A stretch of DNA of 64,000 nucleotides. It comes from Cyclobacteriaceae bacterium. GTDB taxonomy: Bacteria; Bacteroidota; Bacteroidia; Cytophagales; Cyclobacteriaceae. The stretch lies in the NCBI GenBank assembly GCA_020436085.1, contig JAGQYM010000008.1:57960-121959 (forward strand). Direction: 5' to 3'. The notes beneath the pieces are model-generated. The model was given only the letters and a program-made list of their open reading frames with translations. It did not search any database and was not told the origin of the DNA. Every line of letters starts with the position of its first letter. Position 1 is the first letter of the stretch. A program made the translations under genes and the position numbers. This document shows positions 45,263-53,295 of the stretch, one piece after another.

Positions 45263-45781
45263 TTAAGACACTGGGTTTAATACTACGCTAAAAACAGTGA
45301 TGGTATTTCTATCGCGGCCGTAATACAATTTCTCCAAAGCATTGAAAATATTGCTTGCCCTGAAATAGGAAGTGTGTAGTTCGTGCTGGCCGGCAGCTAC
45401 CCACTGTATTGTGTATGAGTTGTCTTTCTCTTTGAAGTTTTGGACGTAGGCCCACATCTTTTTGAGCGCGTCAACTTTATCGGAGCCGGTTTCAGAGTGA
45501 AACAAAAATGACTGATTGTGACGTGAGTTCAACGTGATGAGGTCAAGTTTGGTCTTGCCATCCATCACGCTGTATTCAAAAATCAAGTCACTGGTTCTCA
45601 GTCCTAGATAGCCTTTAATCTGTTGTTGGATTTTGGCCGCCTCGACATGAATATCGCCTGCTGTTTCTAACATCATTTCTTTCAATTCAGACTCAAAACT
45701 CTGGGAAACCTCTAAAAGTTTCTGAAATTCAGACAAAATTAATAATTCCAGCCAAACCAGCCTATGAATAAGATTGAGCAT
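45263..45781 (-). CDS. Conserved-looking hypothetical protein upstream of the IscA-like gene
   Basis: 172 residues from the ATG at 45781. That start would overlap the first 18 bases of the divergent epimerase gene; a TTG at 45736 avoids the overlap and removes 15 residues, and I cannot decide between them. The protein is soluble, with an amphipathic helix (LLEVSQSFESELKEMMLE) and a mixed alpha/beta C-terminal half. No family recognised. It is in an operon with the Fe-S carrier (4-base gap), which is the only clue to its role. Confidence 0.6.
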   Translation of the reverse strand: MLNLIHRLVWLELLILSEFQKLLEVSQSFESELKEMMLETAGDIHVEAAKIQQQIKGYLGLRTSDLIFEYSVMDGKTKLDLITLNSRHNQSFLFHSETGSDKVDALKKMWAYVQNFKEKDNSYTIQWVAAGQHELHTSYFRASNIFNALEKLYYGRDRNTITVFSVVLNPVS

Positions 45782-46168
45782 ATCGGGATAGCTGTGAGCA
45801 ACCTTGAGGAGTCTAATCGCCTTTTTGCAATGCTGTTGGGTACACCACACTATAAAATCGAGGAGGTGGAATCAGAGGGTGTTCGCACATCTTTTTTTGA
45901 AGTTGGTGGAGTAAAAATTGAGCTACTGGAGGCGACCAGACCAGACTCGCCAATAGCAAAATTCATCGAGAAAAAAGGTGAGGGCATTCATCACTTAGCA
46001 TTTGCAGTAGATGACGTTCAGAAAAGTATAGCGGTACAAGAAGAAAATGGGTTCGCTATGATCAATAAGGTACCTAAGGACGGTGCGGACAATAAATCTA
46101 TTGCCTTCTTACATCCCAAAACAACCAACGGAGTGCTGGTGGAAATGTGCCAGGAGAAATTGGCTTAG
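45764..46168 (+). CDS. mce: Methylmalonyl-CoA epimerase
   Basis: 134 residues of the glyoxalase/VOC fold. Metal ligand positions are visible as H7 (IEHIGIAV), the conserved histidine in HHLAFAVDD near residue 84, and an acidic ligand in VLVEM near residue 128. The enzyme interconverts the 2R and 2S forms of methylmalonyl-CoA in propionate metabolism. Its stop interleaves with that of a tiny lipoprotein gene on the other strand. Confidence 0.9.
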   Translation: MNKIEHIGIAVSNLEESNRLFAMLLGTPHYKIEEVESEGVRTSFFEVGGVKIELLEATRPDSPIAKFIEKKGEGIHHLAFAVDDVQKSIAVQEENGFAMINKVPKDGADNKSIAFLHPKTTNGVLVEMCQEKLA

Positions 46169-46305
46169 TTCTCCTGACTTTGCCCGAATTGTAAACTGTT
46201 ATAGTGCTTCAGCTTTTTCTTGCCCACCGAAGTTTGATAGTAGGGCTTAGGGCCACATGAACTGATTAAAATTACCAACACGACAATACCAACAAGTGTC
46301 TTCAT
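46165..46305 (-). CDS. 46-residue lipoprotein
   Basis: A short frame of 46 codons plus stop. The signal peptide is hydrophobic and ends in a lipobox ILISSC with C17; the mature part has only 30 residues, opening GPKPYYQTS and continuing with a basic GKKKLKHYN stretch. It fits exactly between the epimerase stop (4-base TTAG overlap) and the thiL leader, on the minus strand, and has no competing frame. I recognise the type (tiny basic tyrosine-rich Bacteroidota lipoproteins) but not a function. Confidence 0.65.
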   Translation of the reverse strand: MKTLVGIVVLVILISSCGPKPYYQTSVGKKKLKHYNSLQFGQSQEN

Positions 46306-46330
46306 TCTTCATGTGTTTTTCGTTGGTTAA

Positions 46331-46381
46331 TACCAAGCCCAGCAGATATTAGCTGTTGGTAGCCGATAAGGTTTAATTTTG
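46331..46381 (+). promoter_or_regulatory. Hairpin and -7 promoter element before thiL
   Basis: TACCAA (46331-46336) and TTGGTA (46356-46361), with inner AGC/GCT (46341-46343, 46352-46354), form an interrupted hairpin. Thirteen bases on, TAATTTTG (46374-46381) is a perfect -7 element 40 bases before the thiL ATG. The hairpin lies upstream of the inferred transcript start, so it is more likely an operator-type palindrome than a riboswitch. Confidence 0.45.
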
Positions 46382-46421
46382 CCGGATCAAATAACCAAAA
46401 TACCGGTAAACGGCAGTTACG

Positions 46422-47471
46422 ATGACAGAAAAGCGGTCTGAAATAAATCAAATAGGAGAGTTTGGGCTGATTGATAGGATAAGCAGCCGCGTTGAGCTTC
46501 AAAACAGCTCGACTGTCAAGGGCATAGGTGATGACGCTGCCGTAATTGATGCTGGAGATGACTTTACTTTACTCTGCTCCGATATGCTTACAGAGGGGGT
46601 TCACTTCGATTTATCGTATGTGCCGCTTCGTCACCTTGGATACAAGGCCGTGGTTGTAAACCTGTCTGACATTGCTGCGATGAATGGCCGTCCAGAGCAG
46701 ATCATCGTGAGTTTGGGCTTGAGCAATCGATTTTCATTGCAGGCAGTTGATGAGCTATATGAAGGTATTCGTGCAGCTTGTCAAAATTATAAAGTTGATT
46801 TGGTAGGAGGGGATACAACTTCATCCGCTTCCGGACTTGTTATTTCAATTACTGCAATTGGCAGAGTTCAAAAGGATAAGGTAGTCTATCGCAGCGGGGC
46901 AAAATCAAATGATATCATTTGTGTTACGGGAGATCTTGGAGCTGCTTACGTAGGGTTGCAAATTTTGGAAAGAGAGAAACAAGTGTTTTTGACTAATCCT
47001 GAGATGAAACCACAGCTGGAGGACTTCGAGTATGTAGTCGGGCGTCAATTGAAACCAGAAGCGAGAACAGATATTGTTCATGAACTCGGTGACCTGGGTA
47101 TTGTGCCTACATCAATGATTGATATTTCCGATGGTCTGGCATCTGAGTTATTGCATCTCAGCAAAAATTCAGGACTTGGGGTAAAAATCTTTGAGGATAA
47201 AATCCCGATCGATACAAAAGTGTACGAGACGGCCGCGATAGAGCTGAAGGTTGATCCAATCACTTGCACACTCAATGGTGGTGAGGATTATGAGTTATTG
47301 TTCACCATCACGCAAGCTGATTTTGAAAAAATAAAAAATCATCCTGATATCCATTTTATTGGTCATATGCATGATGAGGCAAAGCAGAACTTGTTGATTT
47401 CAAAACAAGGGACGGTGATTCCATTGCAAGCCCAAGGTTGGAATCATTTTACATCTCAATCGACTGGGTAG
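46422..47471 (+). CDS. thiL: Thiamine-monophosphate kinase
   Basis: 349 residues. GIGDDAAVID near residue 36 and DLVGGDTTSS near residue 126 are the ATP/Mg motifs of ThiL, and NGGEDYELLF near residue 285 is the C-terminal signature. It converts thiamine monophosphate to the diphosphate cofactor. No TPP riboswitch elements are present upstream. The last 16 bases overlap a convergent gene. Confidence 0.93.
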   Translation: MTEKRSEINQIGEFGLIDRISSRVELQNSSTVKGIGDDAAVIDAGDDFTLLCSDMLTEGVHFDLSYVPLRHLGYKAVVVNLSDIAAMNGRPEQIIVSLGLSNRFSLQAVDELYEGIRAACQNYKVDLVGGDTTSSASGLVISITAIGRVQKDKVVYRSGAKSNDIICVTGDLGAAYVGLQILEREKQVFLTNPEMKPQLEDFEYVVGRQLKPEARTDIVHELGDLGIVPTSMIDISDGLASELLHLSKNSGLGVKIFEDKIPIDTKVYETAAIELKVDPITCTLNGGEDYELLFTITQADFEKIKNHPDIHFIGHMHDEAKQNLLISKQGTVIPLQAQGWNHFTSQSTG

Positions 47472-47824
47472 GGGATGTAAACAAATTTGGTGAACTCCCG
47501 GTCGACAACAAACAGACAACAGTACTCGTCTGGGTCTTTGTAATTGCCTTTGAAAACATCTTCTCTTTCTGTGGCTATCAATTCCCGCTGCACAAACTCT
47601 TCAAGATAAGAAGCGTAGTAATTCCAATCGAGCCCGAGATCGTCTTTGCCTAACAACAATTGGCCGATGGAAATCGAATCTTTCGCGATAGCGAAAATCG
47701 GAAATTCAAAACCTGCTTTACGAATTTGATATGATGATTCTTTGAGGGTATCTGCCACCTTAACGAAATCTTTGGAGATTGTTCCCAAATATTTGCCGTC
47801 AAGTTCAGGGTCGTTGGAGTTCAT
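47456..47824 (-). CDS. Small hypothetical protein
   Basis: 122 residues, soluble, acidic. Central segment IGQLLLGKDDLGLDWNYYAS and C-terminal EYCCLFVVDREFTKFVYIP look like a compact alpha/beta domain. No family recognised. It ends 16 bases inside thiL on the opposite strand and precedes no obvious partner; the ACP phosphodiesterase-like gene lies 32 bases upstream on the same strand. Confidence 0.6.
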   Translation of the reverse strand: MNSNDPELDGKYLGTISKDFVKVADTLKESSYQIRKAGFEFPIFAIAKDSISIGQLLLGKDDLGLDWNYYASYLEEFVQRELIATEREDVFKGNYKDPDEYCCLFVVDREFTKFVYIPYPVD

Positions 47825-47856
47825 AGTGTAAAGTTAGCACCAAAGGTAATTTGCGG

Positions 47857-48444
47857 CTATCGTTCCTTAAGCCAGTTTGCCGAGAAAGCCCGAAGTTCAG
47901 GGAAAAACTTTCGAAACTCTTCTTCAAACTCCTTATCGTGCTCGACCAAATCATTTACCGCTTCCTCCATTTTTGATTCGAAAGGAGTTCTGCTGGCCAT
48001 ACCAGACAAGGCTCTGTGAATGCCTTCTGTCTTTCCATAGTTCACAAGCCAATTACCTTGAGCCATATAGACGAGAAGACGCTTAGCTCGCTCCGGTAAA
48101 ATATGATTGTAATTTTTCGTAAGCGAGTAAAATTTCTGGGCATACTCCTCCAATGGTTGGTCAGAATAATCGCTCCAGTTTTTTGCGAGATAATAGTCGT
48201 AAAACATATCAACAATTACACCCGCATAGTGCCGGTATTTAGGACGCAGTCTGTTCTTACTTTGCTGCACGATGGCGTGTGTGTCGGTGAACTCATCTAT
48301 TGCGCGGTGAAGTTCTATGCCTTTTGCTATTCCTTCCTCAAATTGTTCTTTCAGGTTTCTTCCCCTCACGAAATCACCAATAAAATTCCCCATCATGATA
48401 TCGTGATCACTCCCTGAAAGATGAAGATGAGCCAGAAAATTCAT
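47857..48444 (-). CDS. Acyl-carrier-protein phosphodiesterase-like protein
   Basis: 195 residues. MNFLAHLHLS at the start, MMGNFIGDFVRG, GIELHRAIDEFTD and VDMFYDYYLAKNW match AcpH (ACP phosphodiesterase), an HD-like metallohydrolase that removes the phosphopantetheine arm from ACP. The conserved H/D residues of those motifs are all present. Followed by a small unknown gene on the same strand. Confidence 0.88.
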   Translation of the reverse strand: MNFLAHLHLSGSDHDIMMGNFIGDFVRGRNLKEQFEEGIAKGIELHRAIDEFTDTHAIVQQSKNRLRPKYRHYAGVIVDMFYDYYLAKNWSDYSDQPLEEYAQKFYSLTKNYNHILPERAKRLLVYMAQGNWLVNYGKTEGIHRALSGMASRTPFESKMEEAVNDLVEHDKEFEEEFRKFFPELRAFSANWLKER

Positions 48445-48537
48445 TAAATGTAATGTAATTGATAAAGTTAGTTTTTAAAGAAAAAGTTTTTAATCATTTT
48501 TGATATCTGTTCTTTGTCCAAACTGACAACATTCCCA

Positions 48538-48933
48538 ATGTCAATGCACTCACAACTCAAGCTGCTGGTCAATCTCGCCCTTATCGATAATGAGGTGGCT
48601 GATCGAGAAAAAAAATATATCATCAACATCGGAGTGGCCAACGGAATGGAAAAGGAGGAGGTGGAGAAGTTGTTCACTCAGTCTCATGAGATAATTATCC
48701 CGGATGGACTGTCAAGTGACCAGAAGTTCAATTATCTGTTCAGTCTCGTGCAACTGATGAAAATCGATGAACGGCTCTACAAAGAAGAAATCAAATACTG
48801 CTCTCAGGTAGCCTCAAAACTTGGGTACAAACAGGAAGTTATGTTTGAGCTGATGCTGAAGGTGAGCGCTTCTATGCAACAGGCAGAGATTGATAAGCTT
48901 CGAATGCTGGTTGAGGGTTATTTGGTCAAGTAA
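48538..48933 (+). CDS. TerB-like domain protein
   Basis: 131 residues from the ATG at 48538 (a TTG 24 bases upstream is also in frame). All-helical, with LLVNLALIDNEVADREKKYI and GMEKEEVEKLF, the EF-hand-like acidic loop pattern of TerB domains. The name comes from tellurite resistance, but isolated TerB-like proteins in Bacteroidota have no proven role. It stands alone between two minus-strand units. Confidence 0.72.
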   Translation: MSMHSQLKLLVNLALIDNEVADREKKYIINIGVANGMEKEEVEKLFTQSHEIIIPDGLSSDQKFNYLFSLVQLMKIDERLYKEEIKYCSQVASKLGYKQEVMFELMLKVSASMQQAEIDKLRMLVEGYLVK

Positions 48934-48942
48934 ATTTGCAAT

Positions 48943-49425
48943 TCACTCGTTATTTTCTTCTCTCATTCTTAGAATTCTTTGGAGTTCTTCTACGTCCAAC
49001 TTGTCTTTTGGTCTGGAACTCGTGAGTTTGGAGATTATCAAGTGATCAATGTGCAGGAAAGGTATATTGATGTCATTGAGAGGCAGAATATCTTTTTTAT
49101 CAAATGCTTCTTCAAACGTAAGGCCTGAAATTCTAGTCAAAAATTCAACCTGCAGAGGTTTTTCTCCGATATGAAATGCGGCATGCTTTGTAAAATCTAA
49201 TTGTCGAATCTGGTCAATACTTAGCTGATCGAACCCGTCCGCAATCAAGTAATCGAGAAAATGTCGTTTATTCTCATCGTTGGGATTTAACCAGATGTCC
49301 ATGTCTCCGGTTGTCCGATTGTATCCATGGAAATTGACAGCATAGCCTCCGATTAAAATAAACTGAACCTGACGTTGGGTAAGTTTGACCAGTATCTCCT
49401 TATGCGGCTCGATCAAGAAATTCAT
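48943..49425 (-). CDS. Nucleotidyltransferase-fold protein (second gene of a pair)
   Basis: 160 residues. GGYAVNFHGYNRTTGDMDIW contains the GG and D41-x-D43 of the pol-beta nucleotidyltransferase fold, and the C-terminus (LIISKLTSSRPKDKLDVEEL) is typical of the family that includes AbiEii- and MNT-like toxin/antitoxin components. The third acidic residue may be the E in QVEFL. Its ATG overlaps the stop of the small upstream gene (ATGA), so the two are translationally coupled. A toxin-antitoxin or nucleotide-transfer role is a hypothesis. Confidence 0.78.
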   Translation of the reverse strand: MNFLIEPHKEILVKLTQRQVQFILIGGYAVNFHGYNRTTGDMDIWLNPNDENKRHFLDYLIADGFDQLSIDQIRQLDFTKHAAFHIGEKPLQVEFLTRISGLTFEEAFDKKDILPLNDINIPFLHIDHLIISKLTSSRPKDKLDVEELQRILRMREENNE

Positions 49426-49688
49426 GAGGATTTGATTGCAATTGTTCTCTTTAACGGTCTTTTAGATAACTCGTCAAATCCACTAATAAACGCACGGTTA
49501 AGAAAATTCATGTATTCAAGGCGCTGTGTTGGCGATAGTGATCTGGAAAATGAACGTGTAGATTCTTCCTGGTTTTCTCTGCTTGAGACCATGATCTTTT
49601 TAAATGTTTTGGCATACCTGGCCGAATTAAAGTAGGCATCGATAGGCTCGTCTACCTTGATGGCACTGTACTCAGCTTCATTCTTCAT
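49422..49688 (-). CDS. Small partner protein of the nucleotidyltransferase
   Basis: 88 residues, strongly charged and helical, with YFNSARYAKTFKKIM near the N-terminus and LSPTQRLEYMNFLNRAF in the second half. No family name recognised. It overlaps the nucleotidyltransferase gene by 4 bases and carries its own -7 promoter element 28 bases upstream, back to back with the lepA promoter. Confidence 0.65.
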   Translation of the reverse strand: MKNEAEYSAIKVDEPIDAYFNSARYAKTFKKIMVSSRENQEESTRSFSRSLSPTQRLEYMNFLNRAFISGFDELSKRPLKRTIAIKSS

Positions 49689-49715
49689 TTGGGGAAATTA
49701 TTGCTAATACCATTC

Positions 49716-49723
49716 CAAAATTA
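49716..49723 (-). promoter_or_regulatory. -7 promoter element for the nucleotidyltransferase pair
   Basis: Minus-strand TAATTTTG, a perfect TAnnTTTG, 27 bases before the ATG at 49688. No -33 TTTG at normal spacing. Confidence 0.42.
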
Positions 49724-49760
49724 ACGAAAACCACCACTTCCCGATCGCTCGTAAAATATC

Positions 49761-49768
49761 TACCTTTG
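49761..49768 (+). promoter_or_regulatory. -7 promoter element for lepA
   Basis: TACCTTTG followed by CGG is a perfect and very typical Bacteroidota -7 element. The inferred transcript start (around 49775) would put a 16-bp palindrome at the extreme 5' end of the leader. Confidence 0.5.
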
Positions 49769-49777
49769 CGGCCTGTA

Positions 49778-49793
49778 AGCCCAAATTTGGGCT
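49778..49793 (+). promoter_or_regulatory. Perfect 16-bp palindrome in the lepA leader
   Basis: AGCCCAAATTTGGGCT is self-complementary over all 16 bases and lies 23 bases before the lepA ATG, just after the inferred start of transcription. It could be an operator, or a 5' hairpin protecting or regulating the mRNA. Confidence 0.45.
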
Positions 49794-49816
49794 GAAACAG
49801 CATATTAAAGAAGGGA

Positions 49817-51601
49817 ATGGAGAACATCCGGAATTTTTGCATTATCGCGCATATTGACCATGGGAAGAGTACCCTGGCTGATCGACTGTTGGAGTTCACA
49901 GGTACCCTTTCGCAACGCGAAATGCAAGCCCAGGTTTTGGATAGCATGGACCTTGAAAGGGAGAAAGGGATTACCATTAAATCCCATGCCATTCAGATGA
50001 ACTACAAGTTTGAAGGCAAAGAATATACCCTCAACCTGATTGATACTCCCGGCCACGTAGACTTCTCCTATGAAGTGTCGCGTTCGATAGCTGCCTGCGA
50101 AGGGGCGCTTTTGATTGTAGATGCCGCACAAGGAATTGAGGCTCAAACTATTTCCAACCTTTATTTGGCACTTGAACACAATCTGGAGATCATTCCAGTC
50201 TTGAATAAAATTGATTTGCCTGCAGCACGACCTGAAGAGGTAACAGACGAAATTGTTGATCTTATCGGTTGCTCACCTGACACGGTAATTCACGCCAGTG
50301 CAAAGCAGGGCGTAGGTGTAGCGGAAATTCTTGAAGCAATAGTAAGAAGAGTGCCGCCACCAAAGGGTGATCCAAACGGTCCTCTTCAAGCGATGATCTT
50401 TGACTCTGTTTTTAATTCATTCCGCGGAGTAGAAGTATACTTCAGGGTTTTTAACGGCACGATGAAACAGAGAGACATCGTGAAGTTTGTAAATACCGGT
50501 CGTACTTACGATGCTGATGAGATTGGAGTTTTGAAGTTGCAGAAGCACCCGCGAAAGGAAATAAGCGCAGGAAATGTGGGCTACCTTATTTCGGGGATCA
50601 AGGAAGCGAAAGAAGTGAAAGTGGGTGATACGATAACGCATGTTGACAGGCCCGGTGCTTCAGTTAAGGGATTTGAAAACGTAAAGCCCATGGTCTTCGC
50701 GGGTATTTACCCGGTTGATACCAGTGAGTTCGAAGAATTGAGAGCATCGATGGAGAAACTTCAGTTAAACGATGCCTCACTCGTATGGGAGCCAGAGACT
50801 TCAGCAGCGTTGGGCTTCGGCTTTCGTTGTGGGTTTTTGGGCATGCTTCACCTTGAAATTATTCAAGAGAGGTTGGAGCGTGAATTTGACATGACGGTGA
50901 TCACCACCGTGCCATCGGTGCAATTCAAAGCAAGGCTTACAAGTGGTGAAGAGATTACGATCAATGCGCCTTCTGAAATGCCAGATCCCACCAAGCTCGA
51001 CTACATCGAGGAACCTTTTATAGTGGCTCAAATCATTACAAAAGCTGAATACATCGGTCCCATCATGGAGTTGTGCATTGAAAAGAGAGGACAGATCAAG
51101 AATCAGGTGTATCTCACTACAGATCGCATCGAACTATCTTTCGAGATGCCCTTGTCAGAAATCGTGTTTGACTTCTTTGATAAACTGAAAAGCATTTCTC
51201 GTGGTTATGCCTCGCTTGACTACCATTTGATCGGATTCAAAGAGTCAGATATGGTGAAGCTCGATGTGATGCTTAACGGGGATAAAGTGGACGCCCTCTC
51301 AGCGATCGTGCATAGAGGCAAGTCGTATCAATGGGGAAGAAAGCTTTGTGAAAAATTGAAAGAGTTGATTCCGCGACAAATGTTTGACATCGCGATTCAA
51401 GCATCCATCGGACAAAAAATTATTGCCAGAGAGTCGTTGAGTGCTATTAGAAAGAACGTTTTGGCAAAATGCTACGGTGGTGATATTTCGCGAAAGCGGA
51501 AACTTCTGGAGAAACAAAAGAAGGGTAAGAAGCGAATGAGGCAAATAGGAAACGTAGAAATACCTCAGGAAGCTTTTATGGCTGTGTTGAAAATTGAATG
51601 A
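49817..51601 (+). CDS. lepA: Elongation factor 4
   Basis: 594 residues, normal length. P-loop [14 protein letters not shown] near residue 10, switch I GITIKSH, DTPGH near residue 76 and NKID near residue 130 form the GTPase. The LepA-specific C-terminal domain has the [16 protein letters not shown] and [20 protein letters not shown] segments. It binds the ribosome and back-translocates or remodels stalled complexes. Good ribosome-binding-like AAGAAGGGA just before the ATG. folD follows 67 bases later. Confidence 0.96.
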   Translation: MENIRNFCIIAHIDHGKSTLADRLLEFTGTLSQREMQAQVLDSMDLEREKGITIKSHAIQMNYKFEGKEYTLNLIDTPGHVDFSYEVSRSIAACEGALLIVDAAQGIEAQTISNLYLALEHNLEIIPVLNKIDLPAARPEEVTDEIVDLIGCSPDTVIHASAKQGVGVAEILEAIVRRVPPPKGDPNGPLQAMIFDSVFNSFRGVEVYFRVFNGTMKQRDIVKFVNTGRTYDADEIGVLKLQKHPRKEISAGNVGYLISGIKEAKEVKVGDTITHVDRPGASVKGFENVKPMVFAGIYPVDTSEFEELRASMEKLQLNDASLVWEPETSAALGFGFRCGFLGMLHLEIIQERLEREFDMTVITTVPSVQFKARLTSGEEITINAPSEMPDPTKLDYIEEPFIVAQIITKAEYIGPIMELCIEKRGQIKNQVYLTTDRIELSFEMPLSEIVFDFFDKLKSISRGYASLDYHLIGFKESDMVKLDVMLNGDKVDALSAIVHRGKSYQWGRKLCEKLKELIPRQMFDIAIQASIGQKIIARESLSAIRKNVLAKCYGGDISRKRKLLEKQKKGKKRMRQIGNVEIPQEAFMAVLKIE

Positions 51602-51668
51602 TTTGTGACGAGTGGGCAGGTATTTTTTGACTTTTTTAACGAGTATTAAATAGGATTTAAGGAAGCTC

Positions 51669-52556
51669 ATGGTCGAAACAAAAAAATACACACTCATCGA
51701 TGGTCGTAAGGTGGCCGCTGACATCAAGAAGGAGATAGCCGATCGTGTGGATGAACTGCGCAGAGAAAAGAAAAAATTGCCTCACCTGGCTATCATATTA
51801 GTCGGTGATGATGGAGCCAGCACAACTTATGTCGATGGTAAAGTAAAGGCGTGCAAAGAAGTCGGATTCCATTACTCTTTGTTACGATTTGCAGACACAA
51901 TTTCTGAGGAAAGACTGATCAAGCACATCGATCAAATCAACAACGATGATGATATTGATGGTTTCATTGTTCAGCTTCCGCTTCCGGCACACATCTCTGT
52001 CGACAGGGTTACCGAGAGAATAAATCCTGAGAAAGATGTCGATGGATTTACCAATCAAAACTTCGGTAGCATCACGTCCACACATCCGTTGATTTTGCCT
52101 GCAACACCCTTTGGCGTGTTGGAATTGCTACGTAGATACAACGTGGAGACTTTGGGAAAACACTGTGTGATGGTTGGAGCGAGCAGACTAGTAGGCGCAC
52201 CACTAAGTATGATGTTGGCGGAACAGGGAAGGGCCACAGTCACGATTTGCCACAAATACACAAAGGATCTTTCAGAACATACAAAACAAGCCGACATTCT
52301 GTTGGTGGCTGTTGGCAAACCCGGACTTATTACAGGCGACATGGTAAAAGAAGGAGTAGTGGTGATTGATATTGGAACTACACGTGTGGAGGATGCAAGC
52401 AAGGCTAAGGGATTTGCACTCAAAGGTGATGTGGATTTTGAAACTGTAGCGCCAAAGAGTTCGCTGATTACACCAGTGCCAGGTGGCGTAGGCCCAATGA
52501 CGATCGTTTCTCTTTTACTGAACACGCTGCGAGTATTTGAGCAACGTGCTCACTAG
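51669..52556 (+). CDS. folD: Methylenetetrahydrofolate dehydrogenase / cyclohydrolase
   Basis: 295 residues. Catalytic lysine in TTYVDGKVKACKEVG, the QLPLPAHI motif near residue 101, and GASRLVGAPLS plus the C-terminal TPVPGGVGPMT are all present. The bifunctional enzyme interconverts 5,10-methylene- and 10-formyl-tetrahydrofolate, supplying one-carbon units. Located between lepA and queE, 9 bases before queE. Confidence 0.95.
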   Translation: MVETKKYTLIDGRKVAADIKKEIADRVDELRREKKKLPHLAIILVGDDGASTTYVDGKVKACKEVGFHYSLLRFADTISEERLIKHIDQINNDDDIDGFIVQLPLPAHISVDRVTERINPEKDVDGFTNQNFGSITSTHPLILPATPFGVLELLRRYNVETLGKHCVMVGASRLVGAPLSMMLAEQGRATVTICHKYTKDLSEHTKQADILLVAVGKPGLITGDMVKEGVVVIDIGTTRVEDASKAKGFALKGDVDFETVAPKSSLITPVPGGVGPMTIVSLLLNTLRVFEQRAH

Positions 52557-52565
52557 GTTTTCAAC

Positions 52566-53189
52566 GTGACGAAATCAATCAATATTGAAAAAGGAATGCT
52601 TCCTCTTATGGAGGAATTTTACACAATTCAAGGGGAAGGAGCATTTCAAGGTCAGGCTGCGTATTTCATTCGGTTGGGAGGTTGTGATGTTGGTTGCGTG
52701 TGGTGCGATGTCAAAGAATCCTGGGATGCAAGTGTGCATCCATTAGCAGGTGTAAATGAAATAGCAGAAAAAGCAAAGAGAAGTGGTTGTAGCATTGCTG
52801 TTGTTACTGGCGGTGAGCCTGTAATGTATGATCTGAACGAACTGACCACCGCATTACATGCTGTTGGCTTGAATACTCATCTGGAAACATCCGGTGCCTA
52901 CACGATTACAGGAAGTTGGGACTGGGTTTGCCTTTCACCAAAAAAATTCAAAGCACCCGTTGACTCTGCATATTCGCTAGCGAATGAGTTAAAGGTGGTC
53001 GTTTACAACAAAAGTGACTTTGATTGGGCCCTTCAACATGCTGCCAAAGTTCATCAAGATTGCAAGCTGTTTCTTCAGCCAGAGTGGTCAAAAGAGAAAG
53101 AGATGGTTCCTCAAATCGTAGATTTTGTGAAGTTCAATCCAAAGTGGCAGGTATCCTTGCAGATTCACAAGTATATGAACATCCCCTAG
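52566..53189 (+). CDS. queE: 7-carboxy-7-deazaguanine synthase
   Basis: 207 residues, GTG start 9 bases after folD. The radical SAM cysteines C40-x3-C44-x2-C47 (GGCDVGCVWCD) and the substrate motif FYTIQGEG (18-25) identify QueE; TGGEP near residue 80 is the SAM-binding GGE. It converts 6-carboxytetrahydropterin to 7-carboxy-7-deazaguanine for queuosine. Its expected upstream partner, a QueD-like gene, begins near the right edge of the window, and tgt lies at 41-42 kb. Confidence 0.93.
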   Translation: MTKSINIEKGMLPLMEEFYTIQGEGAFQGQAAYFIRLGGCDVGCVWCDVKESWDASVHPLAGVNEIAEKAKRSGCSIAVVTGGEPVMYDLNELTTALHAVGLNTHLETSGAYTITGSWDWVCLSPKKFKAPVDSAYSLANELKVVVYNKSDFDWALQHAAKVHQDCKLFLQPEWSKEKEMVPQIVDFVKFNPKWQVSLQIHKYMNIP

Positions 53190-53295
53190 TGGGAGAATTT
53201 TCCTTTTCATTTCATCATCACAAGTCCTTTTTGATCGTTTTAATGGTTGAAGTCTCTTGGGAGATGGTTAGTTTTATGCGATGCATTGGACTGTG

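Noticed and set aside
46306-46421. TPP riboswitch ahead of thiL
   Set aside because: The leader contains a hairpin but lacks the conserved CTGAGA and ACCTGATC-type core segments, and the space between the inferred transcript start and the ATG is only about 35 bases.
48538-48933. Tellurite-resistance operon
   Set aside because: Only a single TerB-like domain protein is present; no terC, terD or terZ genes are nearby.
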